Origin: Affinundibacterium macrobrachii
Lineage (GTDB): Bacteria > Pseudomonadota > Gammaproteobacteria > Burkholderiales > Burkholderiaceae_D
Reading direction: 5' to 3'
Assembly: GCF_014652415.1 (NCBI RefSeq)
Contig: NZ_BMYT01000001.1
Coordinates: 372,001 to 436,000 of the forward strand
Length of the DNA: 64,000 nt
Numbering within the stretch: position 1 is the stretch's first letter; each line of letters begins with the position of its first letter. The notes beneath the pieces are model-generated. The model was not told the DNA's origin. It ran no database searches and saw nothing but the letters and a program-made list of their open reading frames with translations. Made by a program: the position numbers and the translations under genes. This document shows, piece after piece, positions 19,189-28,250 of this stretch.

Positions 19189-19857
19189 TTAAAACGGCAA
19201 GACACTGAGGAAGAATCTAGTTAACAATGAATTGACCTCGGCCAAATCGACGCGTGAAGTTGATCTATATTCAAAGCGCGCATCAGCAACTTGTGTCGAC
19301 GAAACTTGATTTGCCGCGGTAATCGTTTGTGGATTCACCACGCCAGAAAAACGCACAAACTCCGCGCCCTTATTAAAAGCGATTTGTTTTTCGCCACTGA
19401 CTAACAAATTACCATTCGGCAGAACTTCGATCACCGTAGCAGCGATCGTTCCAGTGAATGAATTGCTCGCAGTCTCCGCCCCTTTTTCATCAAACTTAGT
19501 CGAAGCACTAGTTGAAATTGAGGCTTTCGCAGTCGTCGTGGCTGGAATGCCAAGAATCGTCGGCGCTGCGAATGCCGCGCTACCAGATTTACTGCCAGAA
19601 GCACCCGCTGCTTTGGTCGCCGAGGTATTTTCGCTAATGGCAATCGTCAACACGTCTCCAACCATACGTGCTTTCACGTCTTCAAATAGAGGTCTATAGC
19701 TAGCCGCTTGAAAAATCGCACCATTTGCTTCTCTTTGGTTTTTTGCGCTCTGCGAATGCACCACACCTGATTGATGCACGATAGCAGGAGGCGTTGTGCT
19801 GCACCCATAGATAGTTGACAGCAAAATTATCAGAGAAGACAGTTTCAGGGTTTTCAT
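19189..19857 (-). CDS. flgH: Flagellar L-ring lipoprotein FlgH
   Basis: Outer-membrane lipoprotein that forms the L ring. The 222 residues open with a lipoprotein signal peptide and lipobox ending STIYGC, so Cys19 is the likely lipidated residue. The family segments are visible: ARMVGDVLTIAISENTSA, a Gly/Ala/Ser-rich middle, NGNLLVSGEKQI and the C-terminal EYRSTSRVDLAEVNSLLTRFF region. It lies between flgG and flgI. ATG at 19857. Confidence 0.97.
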   Translation of the reverse strand: MKTLKLSSLIILLSTIYGCSTTPPAIVHQSGVVHSQSAKNQREANGAIFQAASYRPLFEDVKARMVGDVLTIAISENTSATKAAGASGSKSGSAAFAAPTILGIPATTTAKASISTSASTKFDEKGAETASNSFTGTIAATVIEVLPNGNLLVSGEKQIAFNKGAEFVRFSGVVNPQTITAANQVSSTQVADARFEYRSTSRVDLAEVNSLLTRFFLSVLPF

Positions 19858-19941
19858 TTTGTACTTTCTTACTACACCATCAATCTAAATTCGTTGATCC
19901 AATCGAAAACGAATAGAAAGAAAAATTGGTTCAAGTCGCGA

Positions 19942-20724
19942 TCACAATTGAGACAATCTCTGTAACATCTGATCAGAGGTAGTGATTGCCTTACTATTGA
20001 TTTCGTACGCTCTTTGCGTCTGAATCATACTCACCAATTCTTCGGCAACATTCACATTCGACGTTTCAATAAAGGATTGCACCAATAATCCAGCACCATT
20101 AGTGCCTGGAGCATTGGTTCCAGGATTGCCTGATGCTGCGGTTTCCACATAAAGATTTTCACCCAAACTCATTAATCCAGCCGGGTTGATAAAAGTTGCC
20201 AACTGTATTGATCCAACTTGTACTGGTGCGGTAGAGCCGGGCTGAGTCACTGATACCGTTCCATCACGCCCGACTGTGATCGATTGTGCATTTGCTGGGA
20301 TCGTAATTGCGGGTTGAATAACAAATCCGCTAGAGGTCACCATTTGCCCTTGATTATCGACTTGAAATGAACCGTCACGCGTATAACCGGTAGTACCATC
20401 AGGCATCAAGACTTGAAAAAAGCCTTGTCCATTAATCGCCAAGTCTTTGCTGTTTCCCGTTTGTTGCAAATTACCTTGGGTAAAAATTCTTTCTGTAGCG
20501 ACCGGCCGAACACCTACCCCCAATTGCAAACCCGAAGGCAATTGCGTTTGTTGCGAACTCTGCGCTCCAGGTTGACGGATTGTTTGATACAAGAGATCTT
20601 CAAATACCGCGCGTGAACGCTTAAACCCAGTGGTGCTCACGTTCGCTAAGTTATTCGTTATCACATCCATCTGAGTCTGTTGTGCATCCAGACCAGTTTT
20701 TGCAATCCACAATGAGCGTATCAT
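19942..20724 (-). CDS. flgG: Flagellar distal rod protein FlgG
   Basis: A 260-residue rod subunit. The N-terminus ([25 protein letters not shown] in part) and the axial signature [29 protein letters not shown] identify FlgG, and the C-terminal [20 protein letters not shown] segment is the flagellar axial C-terminal helix. The specific long insert [11 protein letters not shown] is the feature that separates FlgG from FlgF. Follows flgF by 119 bases. ATG at 20724. Confidence 0.97.
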   Translation of the reverse strand: MIRSLWIAKTGLDAQQTQMDVITNNLANVSTTGFKRSRAVFEDLLYQTIRQPGAQSSQQTQLPSGLQLGVGVRPVATERIFTQGNLQQTGNSKDLAINGQGFFQVLMPDGTTGYTRDGSFQVDNQGQMVTSSGFVIQPAITIPANAQSITVGRDGTVSVTQPGSTAPVQVGSIQLATFINPAGLMSLGENLYVETAASGNPGTNAPGTNGAGLLVQSFIETSNVNVAEELVSMIQTQRAYEINSKAITTSDQMLQRLSQL

Positions 20725-20843
20725 TTGATTCTCCAGTTCATTTTCAATCTAATTGCCTTTACTTACACTTACACCGATTTCGCTCGTACAAAATTGCATG
20801 AAACCAGAATCACCAAGCATGCTTCATTGTGCAGCATTTAATC

Positions 20844-21584
20844 TCAACTCAAAGCGAGGATCTGACTGGCTTTTGTGGCGTTACTCTCCGCATTCGTCAA
20901 CAATTTCATCTGCATTTCAAATTGACGCGCGAGATTAATCATCGTCACCATCGATTCAACCACATTGACATTGCTGCCCTCTAACATCCCGCCAGCAACA
21001 GCAACATTCGCATCGGCCACCGGTGGCACTCCATCTTTTGTTTTAAATAGACCATCAGCGTCACGTACTAAATTCGCCTCTGGCGGATTTACCAATTTCA
21101 GTCGACCAATTACTTGCACAGCGTTTGGCTTAGTCCCCATAGGAACACTAGAAACCGTACCATCTTTTGCTATCGCAATCGTTACCTCTGGTGGAATCGT
21201 GATCGGTCCCGCATCACCCATCACAATGAGTCCATTATGGGTTTGCAAAACTCCGTTTTCACTGATTTTCAAACTACCATGACGCGTCATCTTTTCGGTA
21301 CCATCTTCTGCCTGCACCGCTAGCCATCCCTTACCTTGAATGGCAACATCTAAATCGCGTCCGGTATTTTGCAAACTACCACTGGAAAAATCAGTACCAA
21401 CGGTTGCATCAACAACAAACGCGCGCGTTGGCAAACCCTCACTAATCACAGGTACAGATCGAAAAGAATCAATTTGCGCTCGAAAACCTGTGGTCGTTGC
21501 GTTGGCCAGATTGTGCGATGTCGTCGCTTGCTGTTCGAGGATATGTTTCGCTCCTGTCATAGCGGTATAAATTAGTCGATCCAT
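20844..21584 (-). CDS. flgF: Flagellar proximal rod protein FlgF
   Basis: A 246-residue rod subunit. MDRLIYTAMTGAKHILEQQ and the following HNLANATTTGFRAQIDSFRS are the FlgF form of the axial-protein N-terminus; the C-terminal ESMVTMINLARQFEMQMKL is the paired helix. Slightly diverged from FlgG and shorter, as usual. Lies between flgE and flgG. ATG at 21584. Confidence 0.96.
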   Translation of the reverse strand: MDRLIYTAMTGAKHILEQQATTSHNLANATTTGFRAQIDSFRSVPVISEGLPTRAFVVDATVGTDFSSGSLQNTGRDLDVAIQGKGWLAVQAEDGTEKMTRHGSLKISENGVLQTHNGLIVMGDAGPITIPPEVTIAIAKDGTVSSVPMGTKPNAVQVIGRLKLVNPPEANLVRDADGLFKTKDGVPPVADANVAVAGGMLEGSNVNVVESMVTMINLARQFEMQMKLLTNAESNATKASQILALS

Positions 21585-21641
21585 CGCAGTTCTCCAGCCC
21601 CATTCAAAGCATCAATTCAAAGCACTAAAAATCAAAAACCA

Positions 21642-22988
21642 TTAACGTAAATTCACCAAGGTCTGCAAAACCTGATCCTGCGTTTTAATCGTCTGCGCAT
21701 TTGCTTGGTAGACGCGCTGTGCAGTAATCATGTTCACCAACTCACCAGTTAAATCAGTGTTTGAATCTTCTGTTGCATTTGAAGTCAACACACCCATACT
21801 GCCTGTGCCTGGTGGCCCAACTAGGGCTGCACCTGATGTGGCAGTTTCTGTCCATTGGTTATCACCTAAGGATTGCAAACCATTTGCGTTAGTAAAGTTT
21901 GCCAGTGATACCTGTCCTAGAACAGCGGTTTTGCCGTTGGTATAGCTACCGACGATGGTGCCATCTTTTGCAGTATTAAATTTAGAAAGTTTTCCTGACG
22001 TATAGCCATCTTGTTTAATGGAGTTGACACTGAAAGCCGCACCAAATTGTGTAGTCCCAGTGAAATCAAACAATACAGTCGGCGTTGAAATTGGTGTTAC
22101 AGCACCAGTGCCTACTGGAATAGCAATTGCGATCGCATTAGGATCTGTAGCAGGGACTGCTAGCACCGATGTCGCAACTGTTAACTTACCCATATTATCA
22201 AATCCAATTTTGCCAATTGGCACTTGCGTCGCTGGCGCAGCAGGAGCTGCTGGAACACGAACACCATCTACGGCTGCGTAAACATCCCACTCAGAAGTGG
22301 CTGGTGCAGTCAACGGCGCGGTAGCTGGATCTCGACGAACGAAAAAAGTCTGCAGCACATGTGAGTTACCTAGGCTGTCAAATACAGCAACAGAGGTAGC
22401 ATTGTTGTAAGACAGTGGGTCAGTCAATGAAAATGCAATCGGTGTAATCACTGGTGGAGTGGCAACTGGCAACTGCGTCCCCGGTACTAATGCACGAGAG
22501 TCAAGATTCAACAGCGCTTTAACACTATCAGTTTCTTTTGGCGCGATATCCCTAGTATTAATATTCAAAGGAACTGCAGCACCTGTAGATAAAACACCAT
22601 TTGAATCCGCCGCGTATCCGGTTAATTGTGCACCTTGTCCGTTCACGATGTAACCATCTTTATCAAGTGAGAATTGACCATTACGGCTGTAAGTAATCGC
22701 TCCATTTGTCGACATACGAAAAAAGCCTGCCCCATTAATCGCGATATCCAAGGGATTATTGGTTGATGTGATATTTCCTTGAGTGAACAACTGCGCTACT
22801 GTTTGAACCTTCACACCAATCCCAGCGCCACCACCACTAGCACCGCTAAGCGAGTTTGCAAACACATCGGCAAACTGTGCCTGAGCCATTTTAAAGCCAA
22901 CCGTATTTGCATTAGAAATATTATTTCCGATGACATCGAGCGACTTAGATGCGGCATTTAATCCACTTAAACCTTGTTGAAAACTCAT
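21642..22988 (-). CDS. flgE: Flagellar hook protein FlgE
   Basis: The 448-residue hook subunit. MSFQQGLSGLNAASKSLDVIG and NNISNANTVGFK form the N-terminal axial domain; the C-terminal GELVNMITAQRVYQANAQTIKTQDQVLQ is the paired helix. The middle is the variable, Ala/Thr/Pro-rich surface domain, with a Pro-rich loop around VPAAPAAPATQ. Somewhat longer than the 402 residues of E. coli. About 160 bases separate it from flgD, so an internal promoter is possible, though I see no clear one. ATG at 22988. Confidence 0.97.
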   Translation of the reverse strand: MSFQQGLSGLNAASKSLDVIGNNISNANTVGFKMAQAQFADVFANSLSGASGGGAGIGVKVQTVAQLFTQGNITSTNNPLDIAINGAGFFRMSTNGAITYSRNGQFSLDKDGYIVNGQGAQLTGYAADSNGVLSTGAAVPLNINTRDIAPKETDSVKALLNLDSRALVPGTQLPVATPPVITPIAFSLTDPLSYNNATSVAVFDSLGNSHVLQTFFVRRDPATAPLTAPATSEWDVYAAVDGVRVPAAPAAPATQVPIGKIGFDNMGKLTVATSVLAVPATDPNAIAIAIPVGTGAVTPISTPTVLFDFTGTTQFGAAFSVNSIKQDGYTSGKLSKFNTAKDGTIVGSYTNGKTAVLGQVSLANFTNANGLQSLGDNQWTETATSGAALVGPPGTGSMGVLTSNATEDSNTDLTGELVNMITAQRVYQANAQTIKTQDQVLQTLVNLR

Positions 22989-23148
22989 GACACTTCTCCT
23001 CTACTTTGGAAAGAAAGTTCAGACAATGGAATCCATCACCTAAAACCACCCAAACAAAAAATTCCCGCATTAATTGATTGCACTAGCACTAAATACCGAA
23101 TACGGCGATAACCTAAAAAGATACATTCACAGAAAATAAATTCGCTGC

Positions 23149-23823
23149 TTAGAAAATCTGGCGAACTTCAGACATTGCTACTTCACCAGTATTCAAAATA
23201 CTTAACATCGTTCCCTGCGTACCAAACGAGACACTGGAAACCAAACCGAAACTCAAGGGCGCCACATCCAACTTTTTCTCGCCAGAATTGGCAGTCACCT
23301 CAAAACTATAATTTCCATTTGCCGCAACCGTTCCAGCTTCGTTCTTACCATCCCAACTAACCGAATTAAAACCACTCGTCATGTTGGTGAAATCGAGAGT
23401 TTTTACTAAAGCGCCGCCCTGATCTCGAATCTTGACTTGAATCTTGTCAGCGTTCTGAGGCAAATCAAAACCCAACACAGATTTCCCATCTTTCAATTCC
23501 ACATTGTTACCTGGCACCACCACACCGTGACCAATCATGGACGCTGCTTGTAAGTTCTGGCTACTTCTAAAATTGCCACTCATCGCCGTCATGGTTTCAT
23601 TCAACTTATCAATTCCAGTGACAGTCGAGAGTTGTGCCAATTGGCTAGTAATTTGCGCGTTATCCAAGGGGTTCAGCGGATCTTGATTTTTCATCTGTGT
23701 TACAAGCAAAGTCATAAACTTATCTTGCGCTTCCTGCGTCGCACTTTTGGTAGCTCGCGCCCCGTTCATTGTCGTTAATAAAGCAGGATCAACAGCCTGC
23801 GTTTGTGTATTAATCGTACTCAT
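23149..23823 (-). CDS. flgD: Hook assembly scaffold (hook cap) protein FlgD
   Basis: A 224-residue hook cap. The N-terminal FMTLLVTQMKNQDPLNPLDNAQITSQLAQLSTV region (split here, residues about 36-68) is the defining export and polymerisation segment. The C-terminal half has the FlgD FlgE-like beta fold with SWDGKNEAG-x-x-NGNYSF. Cap proteins act during hook growth and are then replaced by FlgK. Between flgC and flgE; ATG at 23823. Confidence 0.96.
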   Translation of the reverse strand: MSTINTQTQAVDPALLTTMNGARATKSATQEAQDKFMTLLVTQMKNQDPLNPLDNAQITSQLAQLSTVTGIDKLNETMTAMSGNFRSSQNLQAASMIGHGVVVPGNNVELKDGKSVLGFDLPQNADKIQVKIRDQGGALVKTLDFTNMTSGFNSVSWDGKNEAGTVAANGNYSFEVTANSGEKKLDVAPLSFGLVSSVSFGTQGTMLSILNTGEVAMSEVRQIF

Positions 23824-23850
23824 TTCCCTAACCTCTCTACGCGCTTTGCG

Positions 23851-24255
23851 TTATTGGCCGATGCTCAAAGTCTTCAATAACATCGACTTGGCTGCATTCA
23901 TGGTTTCAACATTCGTTTGGTAAGAACGTGAGGCGGAAATCATATTGACCATTTCTTCAACGACGTTCACATTGGGCATTGCTACATATCCCTTTGCGTC
24001 CGCTAATGGATGCTTCGGGTCATACATCATTTTGGGGGGATTGGGATCTTCCACCACCTGCGTCACTTTTACCGCGGTTGCTGCAGCGTTCGATGTTGGA
24101 ATCGCGCTAAATACAACTTGCTTGGCCTTATAAGCCTGTCCATTTGAGCTGGTCACACTGTCCGCGTTCGCGAGATTGCTCGAGACCACATTCAATCGCT
24201 GTGCTTGCGCACTCATTGCCGAACCAGATACATCAAAAATTTTAAATAGAGACAT
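23851..24255 (-). CDS. flgC: Flagellar proximal rod protein FlgC
   Basis: A 134-residue rod subunit of normal size. [30 protein letters not shown] is the FlgC N-terminus (residues about 4-33), and [28 protein letters not shown] residues near the C-terminus form the paired helix. Located 5 bases after flgB. ATG at 24255. Confidence 0.97.
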   Translation of the reverse strand: MSLFKIFDVSGSAMSAQAQRLNVVSSNLANADSVTSSNGQAYKAKQVVFSAIPTSNAAATAVKVTQVVEDPNPPKMMYDPKHPLADAKGYVAMPNVNVVEEMVNMISASRSYQTNVETMNAAKSMLLKTLSIGQ

Positions 24256-24260
24256 AATAT

Positions 24261-24656
24261 TTATCCTTGTATCGCCGACAAGAGCCCCTTGATTTGCATA
24301 TTAATCATGGTGAGACTCGCTTCATAACGAAGCGCATTTTCTGTAAATGCATTTCGTTCGACATCCATATCAACCGTATTTCCGTCCACATTGCCTTGAA
24401 CTTCAGGGCGAAACGCTGGCGGCAATCCTGCAACCGTACCAGCACGACTCATGTGCGCTTCAACTGTTTTACTCAAATCACTGGCATTATTTGTTTTTAA
24501 CAAAGCAGCATTCATCGCAGCACCAAAATCCACATCACGCGCTTTATAATTTGGCGTATCTGCATTCGCGATATTGGATGCCAACAATTGCTGACGTTGG
24601 CCTCGCACGGATAACGCTAGCTGATGAAAGCGCATGTAATCGTCTAGCTTGTTCAT
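24261..24656 (-). CDS. flgB: Flagellar proximal rod protein FlgB
   Basis: A 131-residue rod subunit and first gene of the flg operon. I start it at the ATG at 24656 ([21 protein letters not shown] in part), which is the usual FlgB start and has CTGGAG upstream; a TTG 24 bases further up is in frame but unlikely. The [19 protein letters not shown] segment is the axial signature, and [19 protein letters not shown] is the C-terminal helix. It is divergent from flgA across 235 bases. Confidence 0.96.
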   Translation of the reverse strand: MNKLDDYMRFHQLALSVRGQRQQLLASNIANADTPNYKARDVDFGAAMNAALLKTNNASDLSKTVEAHMSRAGTVAGLPPAFRPEVQGNVDGNTVDMDVERNAFTENALRYEASLTMINMQIKGLLSAIQG

Positions 24657-24891
24657 AAATACTCCAGATTTAGATAACAACCGTGCCTGTTGATGCCATT
24701 TTATTTATGCCATTAAAACGCGTGACGGTTTTGCTTAATGTGCATATTAGTTGGAATAAATATGTTTTGATCTGGCGATAAAACCCCAAAAAACCCACCT
24801 ATTCTTCCAATCGAGTTCTTGCCATCGTCCTACAATGCTTAGGAAACAAATTCACTTTTGATGCAAACAAAGTAATGAAGAGGAAATACCG
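24657..24891. promoter_or_regulatory. Divergent promoter region between flgB and flgA
   Basis: A 235-base AT-rich gap that must hold the promoters of the leftward flg operon and of rightward flgA. By analogy with other FlhDC-controlled systems, FlhDC would activate both; I could not pick out a convincing FlhDC box by eye. A Shine-Dalgarno GAAGAGGA lies just ahead of flgA. Confidence 0.5.
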
Positions 24892-25611
24892 ATGCGCCGT
24901 TGTCACCAATTACTTCGTTTAAGAAATCACATTGCGCTGATATTTGGACTATTTATTTCAGCTAGTTCAATCGCGCAATCGATTGATACAAATTTTCAGT
25001 CGAACGCAATTTCCAAAGAAGTTGAGAGTTTCTTAAGATCACAAACGAATCAACTTCCTGCGGATACAGAAATCACCGTAAAGCCGATTGACGCCCGCCT
25101 AAAATTACAAAATTGTGAAGAACTCAAAGCTTTTCTTCCGTCGGGCACAAAGGCATGGGGAAAAATCACCGTTGGCGTTCGATGTGCTTCGCCGAAATCT
25201 TGGACTGTTTATGTTGCAGCACAAGTTCGCGTTTTCGGTGACTACTATGTGACAAAGAATCCAGTAAGCGCAGGCCAGAAGATCAATGAACAAGATATCA
25301 TCACCATGCGCGGTGAAGTCAGCAGCTTAGCCCCTGGCACGGCTTTAACAATTGATAAGGTAATCGGAAAAACCATGCAATCTGCTTATCCCGCGGGGAC
25401 AAGCTTTAGAAACGACATGTTTAAATCGATACCGGTTATCCAACAGGGACAAAGCATCAAAATAATTAGTGAAGGACCTGGCTTTCGTGTATCAAACGAC
25501 GCTGTCGCCATTAATAATGCAAACGAAGGGCAAGTAACGCGGGCAAAAACTGCTTCCGGTGTGATTGTGAGTGGAGTCGCCCGCGCAGGTGGCTTTATTG
25601 AAATTCAATAA
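24892..25611 (+). CDS. flgA: Flagellar P-ring assembly chaperone FlgA
   Basis: Periplasmic chaperone for FlgI. The 239 residues begin with a signal sequence (LIFGLFISASSIAQS, cleavage near residue 28). The C-terminal SAF-like domain has YYVTKNPVSAGQKINEQDI, VIGKTMQSAYPAGTSF and the final KTASGVIVSGVARAGG-type segment, all FlgA features (the last as KTASGVIVSGVA). The two cysteines at CEELKAF and VRCASP fit the FlgA N-terminal domain. It stands alone on the plus strand, ahead of flgM. ATG at 24892. Confidence 0.95.
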   Translation: MRRCHQLLRLRNHIALIFGLFISASSIAQSIDTNFQSNAISKEVESFLRSQTNQLPADTEITVKPIDARLKLQNCEELKAFLPSGTKAWGKITVGVRCASPKSWTVYVAAQVRVFGDYYVTKNPVSAGQKINEQDIITMRGEVSSLAPGTALTIDKVIGKTMQSAYPAGTSFRNDMFKSIPVIQQGQSIKIISEGPGFRVSNDAVAINNANEGQVTRAKTASGVIVSGVARAGGFIEIQ

Positions 25612-25662
25612 AGACAAAAATAGGAAACAACGCAAGCAAATTCATAATTACTGAAATAAGAT

Positions 25663-25689
25663 TAAAGTTTAAAATAAGCGAGCCGTTAT
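25663..25689 (+). promoter_or_regulatory. Sigma-28 (FliA)-type promoter ahead of flgM
   Basis: TAAA at 25663-25666, exactly 15 bases of spacer, then GCCGTTAT at 25682-25689. The FliA consensus is TAAA-N15-GCCGATAA, so the -35 matches fully and the -10 matches 6 of 8. It lies 44 bases ahead of the flgM start, as expected for a class 3 flgMN promoter. Confidence 0.7.
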
Positions 25690-25732
25690 ACAGAGTGTAG
25701 ATGTATGTCAATCCAACCTCAAAGGTAACATC

Positions 25733-26047
25733 GTGAAAATTAATGATTCGCTAAATGCAACCCAAGGACTACCAAGTAGTCCACCAGCGCCACGCGCGGA
25801 CAAAGCTGGCGATAATGCAAAGGTCGCAACAACACCTTCCATTAGCGTACAGATTTCTCCAATGTCTGTTCAATTGCAAACGATGCAACGCACGCAAGCA
25901 AGTGGAGCAGTATTTGAAGCTAAGAAAGTAGAAGAAATTAAATTAGCTATCGCTGAAGGCCGTTTCCAAGTTGATGCGGAAAAGGTCGCTGACGGACTAC
26001 TTGAAACTGTCAAAGATTTACTTAACGCCAGAAGACAACCAACATGA
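25733..26047 (+). CDS. flgM: Anti-sigma-28 factor FlgM
   Basis: A 104-residue small protein that binds FliA and is exported through the finished hook to release it. The C-terminal half has VEEIKLAIAEGRFQVDAEKVADGLL, the conserved sigma-28-binding helices, after a Pro/Ala/Ser-rich disordered N-terminus. It starts with GTG at 25733, with AAAGG 7 bases upstream. Its stop overlaps the flgN start by 4 bases (ATGA). Preceded by a sigma-28-like promoter, which would give feedback control. Confidence 0.93.
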   Translation: MKINDSLNATQGLPSSPPAPRADKAGDNAKVATTPSISVQISPMSVQLQTMQRTQASGAVFEAKKVEEIKLAIAEGRFQVDAEKVADGLLETVKDLLNARRQPT

Positions 26048-26538
26048 ATCAAACATTGAACAATACCGCCCAAATACAGCAAATCATCAACAATGAAATT
26101 GATGTAATGCAGTCCTTGGTGCAACTTCTAGAAGAAGAGCAGCAGGTATTGATCAATAATGAATCTGAAAAATTAGAAACTATTACACCGAATAAGAATC
26201 AACTATTGAGTAAAGTAGTTGAACTCGAGAAAAGTCGTGGGCAAGCAATGCAACAGCTAGGACTTAGCAACGATGCTGATGGCATGCGTCAATTGTTTGC
26301 CGCTAATTCGAGCAATGTAGAATTGACCAATGCGTGGCAATCATTGCTATCACTATCAGGCACTGCGCAAGAGCAAAACAAAAATAACGGATTATTAATT
26401 AATCGCCAGCTTAGCAAAAATCAAGCTGCGTTAAACATACTTCAAAGCGGTAGCGCCCATCAGGCTGGCTCCATGTATGGAGCCGATGGTCAATCGAAGA
26501 TCAAATCAAATACTGGTCGCGGCATCGTCGCAGGCTAA
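26044..26538 (+). CDS. flgN: Flagellar export chaperone FlgN
   Basis: A 164-residue, mostly helical cytoplasmic chaperone for FlgK and FlgL. The pattern of LVQLLEEEQQVLINNESEKLETITPNK (in part) and the later NNGLLINRQLSKNQAALNIL segment is typical of FlgN. A 4-base ATGA overlap with flgM indicates translational coupling. ATG at 26044. Confidence 0.92.
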   Translation: MNQTLNNTAQIQQIINNEIDVMQSLVQLLEEEQQVLINNESEKLETITPNKNQLLSKVVELEKSRGQAMQQLGLSNDADGMRQLFAANSSNVELTNAWQSLLSLSGTAQEQNKNNGLLINRQLSKNQAALNILQSGSAHQAGSMYGADGQSKIKSNTGRGIVAG

Positions 26539-26547
26539 TCAAACTAC

Positions 26548-26576
26548 GCCTCTCAGTGTAGAGGCTACAAATTTTC
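26548..26576. terminator. Possible terminator between convergent flgN and motD
   Basis: A 6-bp GC-rich stem GCCTCT / AGAGGC with loop CAGTGT, followed on the plus strand by TACAAATTTT. The T tract is poor on both strands, so this is a weak candidate, but it sits correctly in the 149-base convergent gap. Confidence 0.4.
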
Positions 26577-26687
26577 GGCGCACCAAAATTCAATTTTAAA
26601 TACCTGAGCATCTAAGTCGCTTACCTGAACGACTTGCGTGTTCCTTGATGATGTAAGCGCTTAAAACTCGAAGTGAAATGCGACCGA

Positions 26688-27467
26688 TTAACGCTGAACT
26701 TGTGTTACAGGAATATCGACAGGCGTCTCTGGTAACACCGCTAAAATCGTAATTGCCACTCGCCTATTTCGAGCTCTACCTTCTGCAGTCTCATTCGATC
26801 CAACTGGAAATTTAGGTCCCTGACCAACAGCGGTAATACGATTTTCGTCTACGCCGTTTTCCATAAACAATCGAGCAACTGTGCTTGCTCGCATTGCAGA
26901 TAACTCCCAGTTCGATGGAAAAGTGGAATTTCTAATCGGTAAGTTATCGGTAAATCCTTCTACTTGAATTGAGTGGCTGTCTAATTTGAGTACTTCTGCG
27001 ATCGCCTTTAGTGCCTCTAAAGAGTCAGTATTTAACTTCGCTTCGCCTTGTGCAAACAACAAACTCGCGTTAATTTCAATCGAAACACCACGACTTGTCT
27101 GCGTTACTCGAACTTTACCCTCGCGCACCAATGGCTCCAACACACCCATAATGTCACGAGCGACTTGGGTCATTTTTTCGCGCTCTTTTTTTAAAGGTTC
27201 CGCATTTCGTGGACGGATTAAAGGCAAGGTATCGATAACAGCTGTTTGATGTTTTTTCAGGTCGGGAATTTCACCCGCGGCAATCACCACATTAGAACCA
27301 AAAGCGCCGGTCAATGAACTAGACAAAACCCGATACTTGCCTTCATTCAAAGAAGATATCGCATACATCACAACAAAGAACGCAAAAAGCAAAGTCATAA
27401 AGTCAGCATAAGAAACTAACCATCGATCATGGTTATCTGCTTCTTCCTGATACTTTTTACGTGCCAT
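26688..27467 (-). CDS. motD: Second flagellar stator protein, MotB-like (MotD)
   Basis: A 259-residue MotB homologue. One N-terminal membrane helix carries the proton-binding Asp in SYADFMTLLFAFFVVMYAIS (about residues 19-38). The C-terminal OmpA-like domain binds peptidoglycan (VEGFTDNLPIRNSTFPSNWELSAMRA in part, and GRARNRRVAI). It pairs with the MotA-type protein encoded just upstream. The combination of SYADF with a short linker, and location by fliA and flhFG, matches the MotCD stator known from Pseudomonas; the name is by analogy. ATG at 27467. Confidence 0.9.
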   Translation of the reverse strand: MARKKYQEEADNHDRWLVSYADFMTLLFAFFVVMYAISSLNEGKYRVLSSSLTGAFGSNVVIAAGEIPDLKKHQTAVIDTLPLIRPRNAEPLKKEREKMTQVARDIMGVLEPLVREGKVRVTQTSRGVSIEINASLLFAQGEAKLNTDSLEALKAIAEVLKLDSHSIQVEGFTDNLPIRNSTFPSNWELSAMRASTVARLFMENGVDENRITAVGQGPKFPVGSNETAEGRARNRRVAITILAVLPETPVDIPVTQVQR

Positions 27468-27500
27468 CTTGTCTATTTCTCGTTTGAGTTACCGCGTTCT

Positions 27501-28250
27501 TTAGATCACTTTAGACTTGTGATTAGACAAACGCTCTTCCACAATTCTTGGGCTATCACCTTGAGCAATGCTATAAAAAATATCCGCCAGCATTTCTCTT
27601 CTAACCACTTCTTTACCAACAATTTCCTTAAGCTTGTTTGCAATCGGGAGGAAAAATAAGTTAGCTAAACCGACGCCGTAAATCGTTGCGACAAATGCGA
27701 CCGCGATCCCACTCCCAAGCTTACTTGGGTCGGTTAAATTTTCCATCACATGAATCAAACCAAGCACAGCACCGAGAATACCAATTGTTGGCGCATAACC
27801 ACCCGCGGCGTCCCAAATCTTGATAGCTTGGCGTTGCTCCATTTCATAAAAAGAAATATCGACATCTAAGACATCTTTGATTCGTTCAGGATCGATTCCA
27901 TCGACAACTAGTTTCAAACCCTTCTCGATAAATGGATCTTTAACAGAATCGATATACCGCTCCAAACTCAGGAATCCCTCACGTCTTGCAACGACACTCC
28001 AGACCAAGGCGTCTTGGACGTTTTTCCGACTTTTATCTTCAGGCAGCAAAACTATCCACTTCAATAGTTTGATGCCGCGAATAAAAGTGGACATGCGACT
28101 TTGTAGCAAAACCGCACCGATGGTACTAACCACGACAATCACAAACGCGGCTGGTTGAACCAATGAAGACAGTTGACCACCTTCCAGCAACTGCCCAGAG
28201 AGGATGCCCGTAACAACAAGAATAATACCAATTAAGCTAGCCCGGTCCAC
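27501..28250 (-). CDS. motC: Second flagellar stator protein, MotA-like (MotC)
   Basis: A 249-residue membrane protein of the MotA/TolQ/ExbB family with four predicted helices. The C-terminal pair includes AAGGYAPTIGILGAVLGLIHVMENL and GSGIAVAFVATIYGVGLANLFFLPIANKL (quoted in part), the conserved proton-channel helices. It starts at GTG 28250 and overlaps the end of fliA by 19 bases, so the two are translationally coupled; a GGGAGCGGGC purine stretch precedes the GTG. Pairs with motD downstream. Confidence 0.9.
   Translation of the reverse strand: MDRASLIGIILVVTGILSGQLLEGGQLSSLVQPAAFVIVVVSTIGAVLLQSRMSTFIRGIKLLKWIVLLPEDKSRKNVQDALVWSVVARREGFLSLERYIDSVKDPFIEKGLKLVVDGIDPERIKDVLDVDISFYEMEQRQAIKIWDAAGGYAPTIGILGAVLGLIHVMENLTDPSKLGSGIAVAFVATIYGVGLANLFFLPIANKLKEIVGKEVVRREMLADIFYSIAQGDSPRIVEERLSNHKSKVI

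Noticed and set aside
23088-23112. Sequence resembling a sigma-28 site (TAAA and GGCGATAA) between flgD and flgE on the plus strand
   Set aside because: The spacer is only about 10 bases and it points away from flgE.
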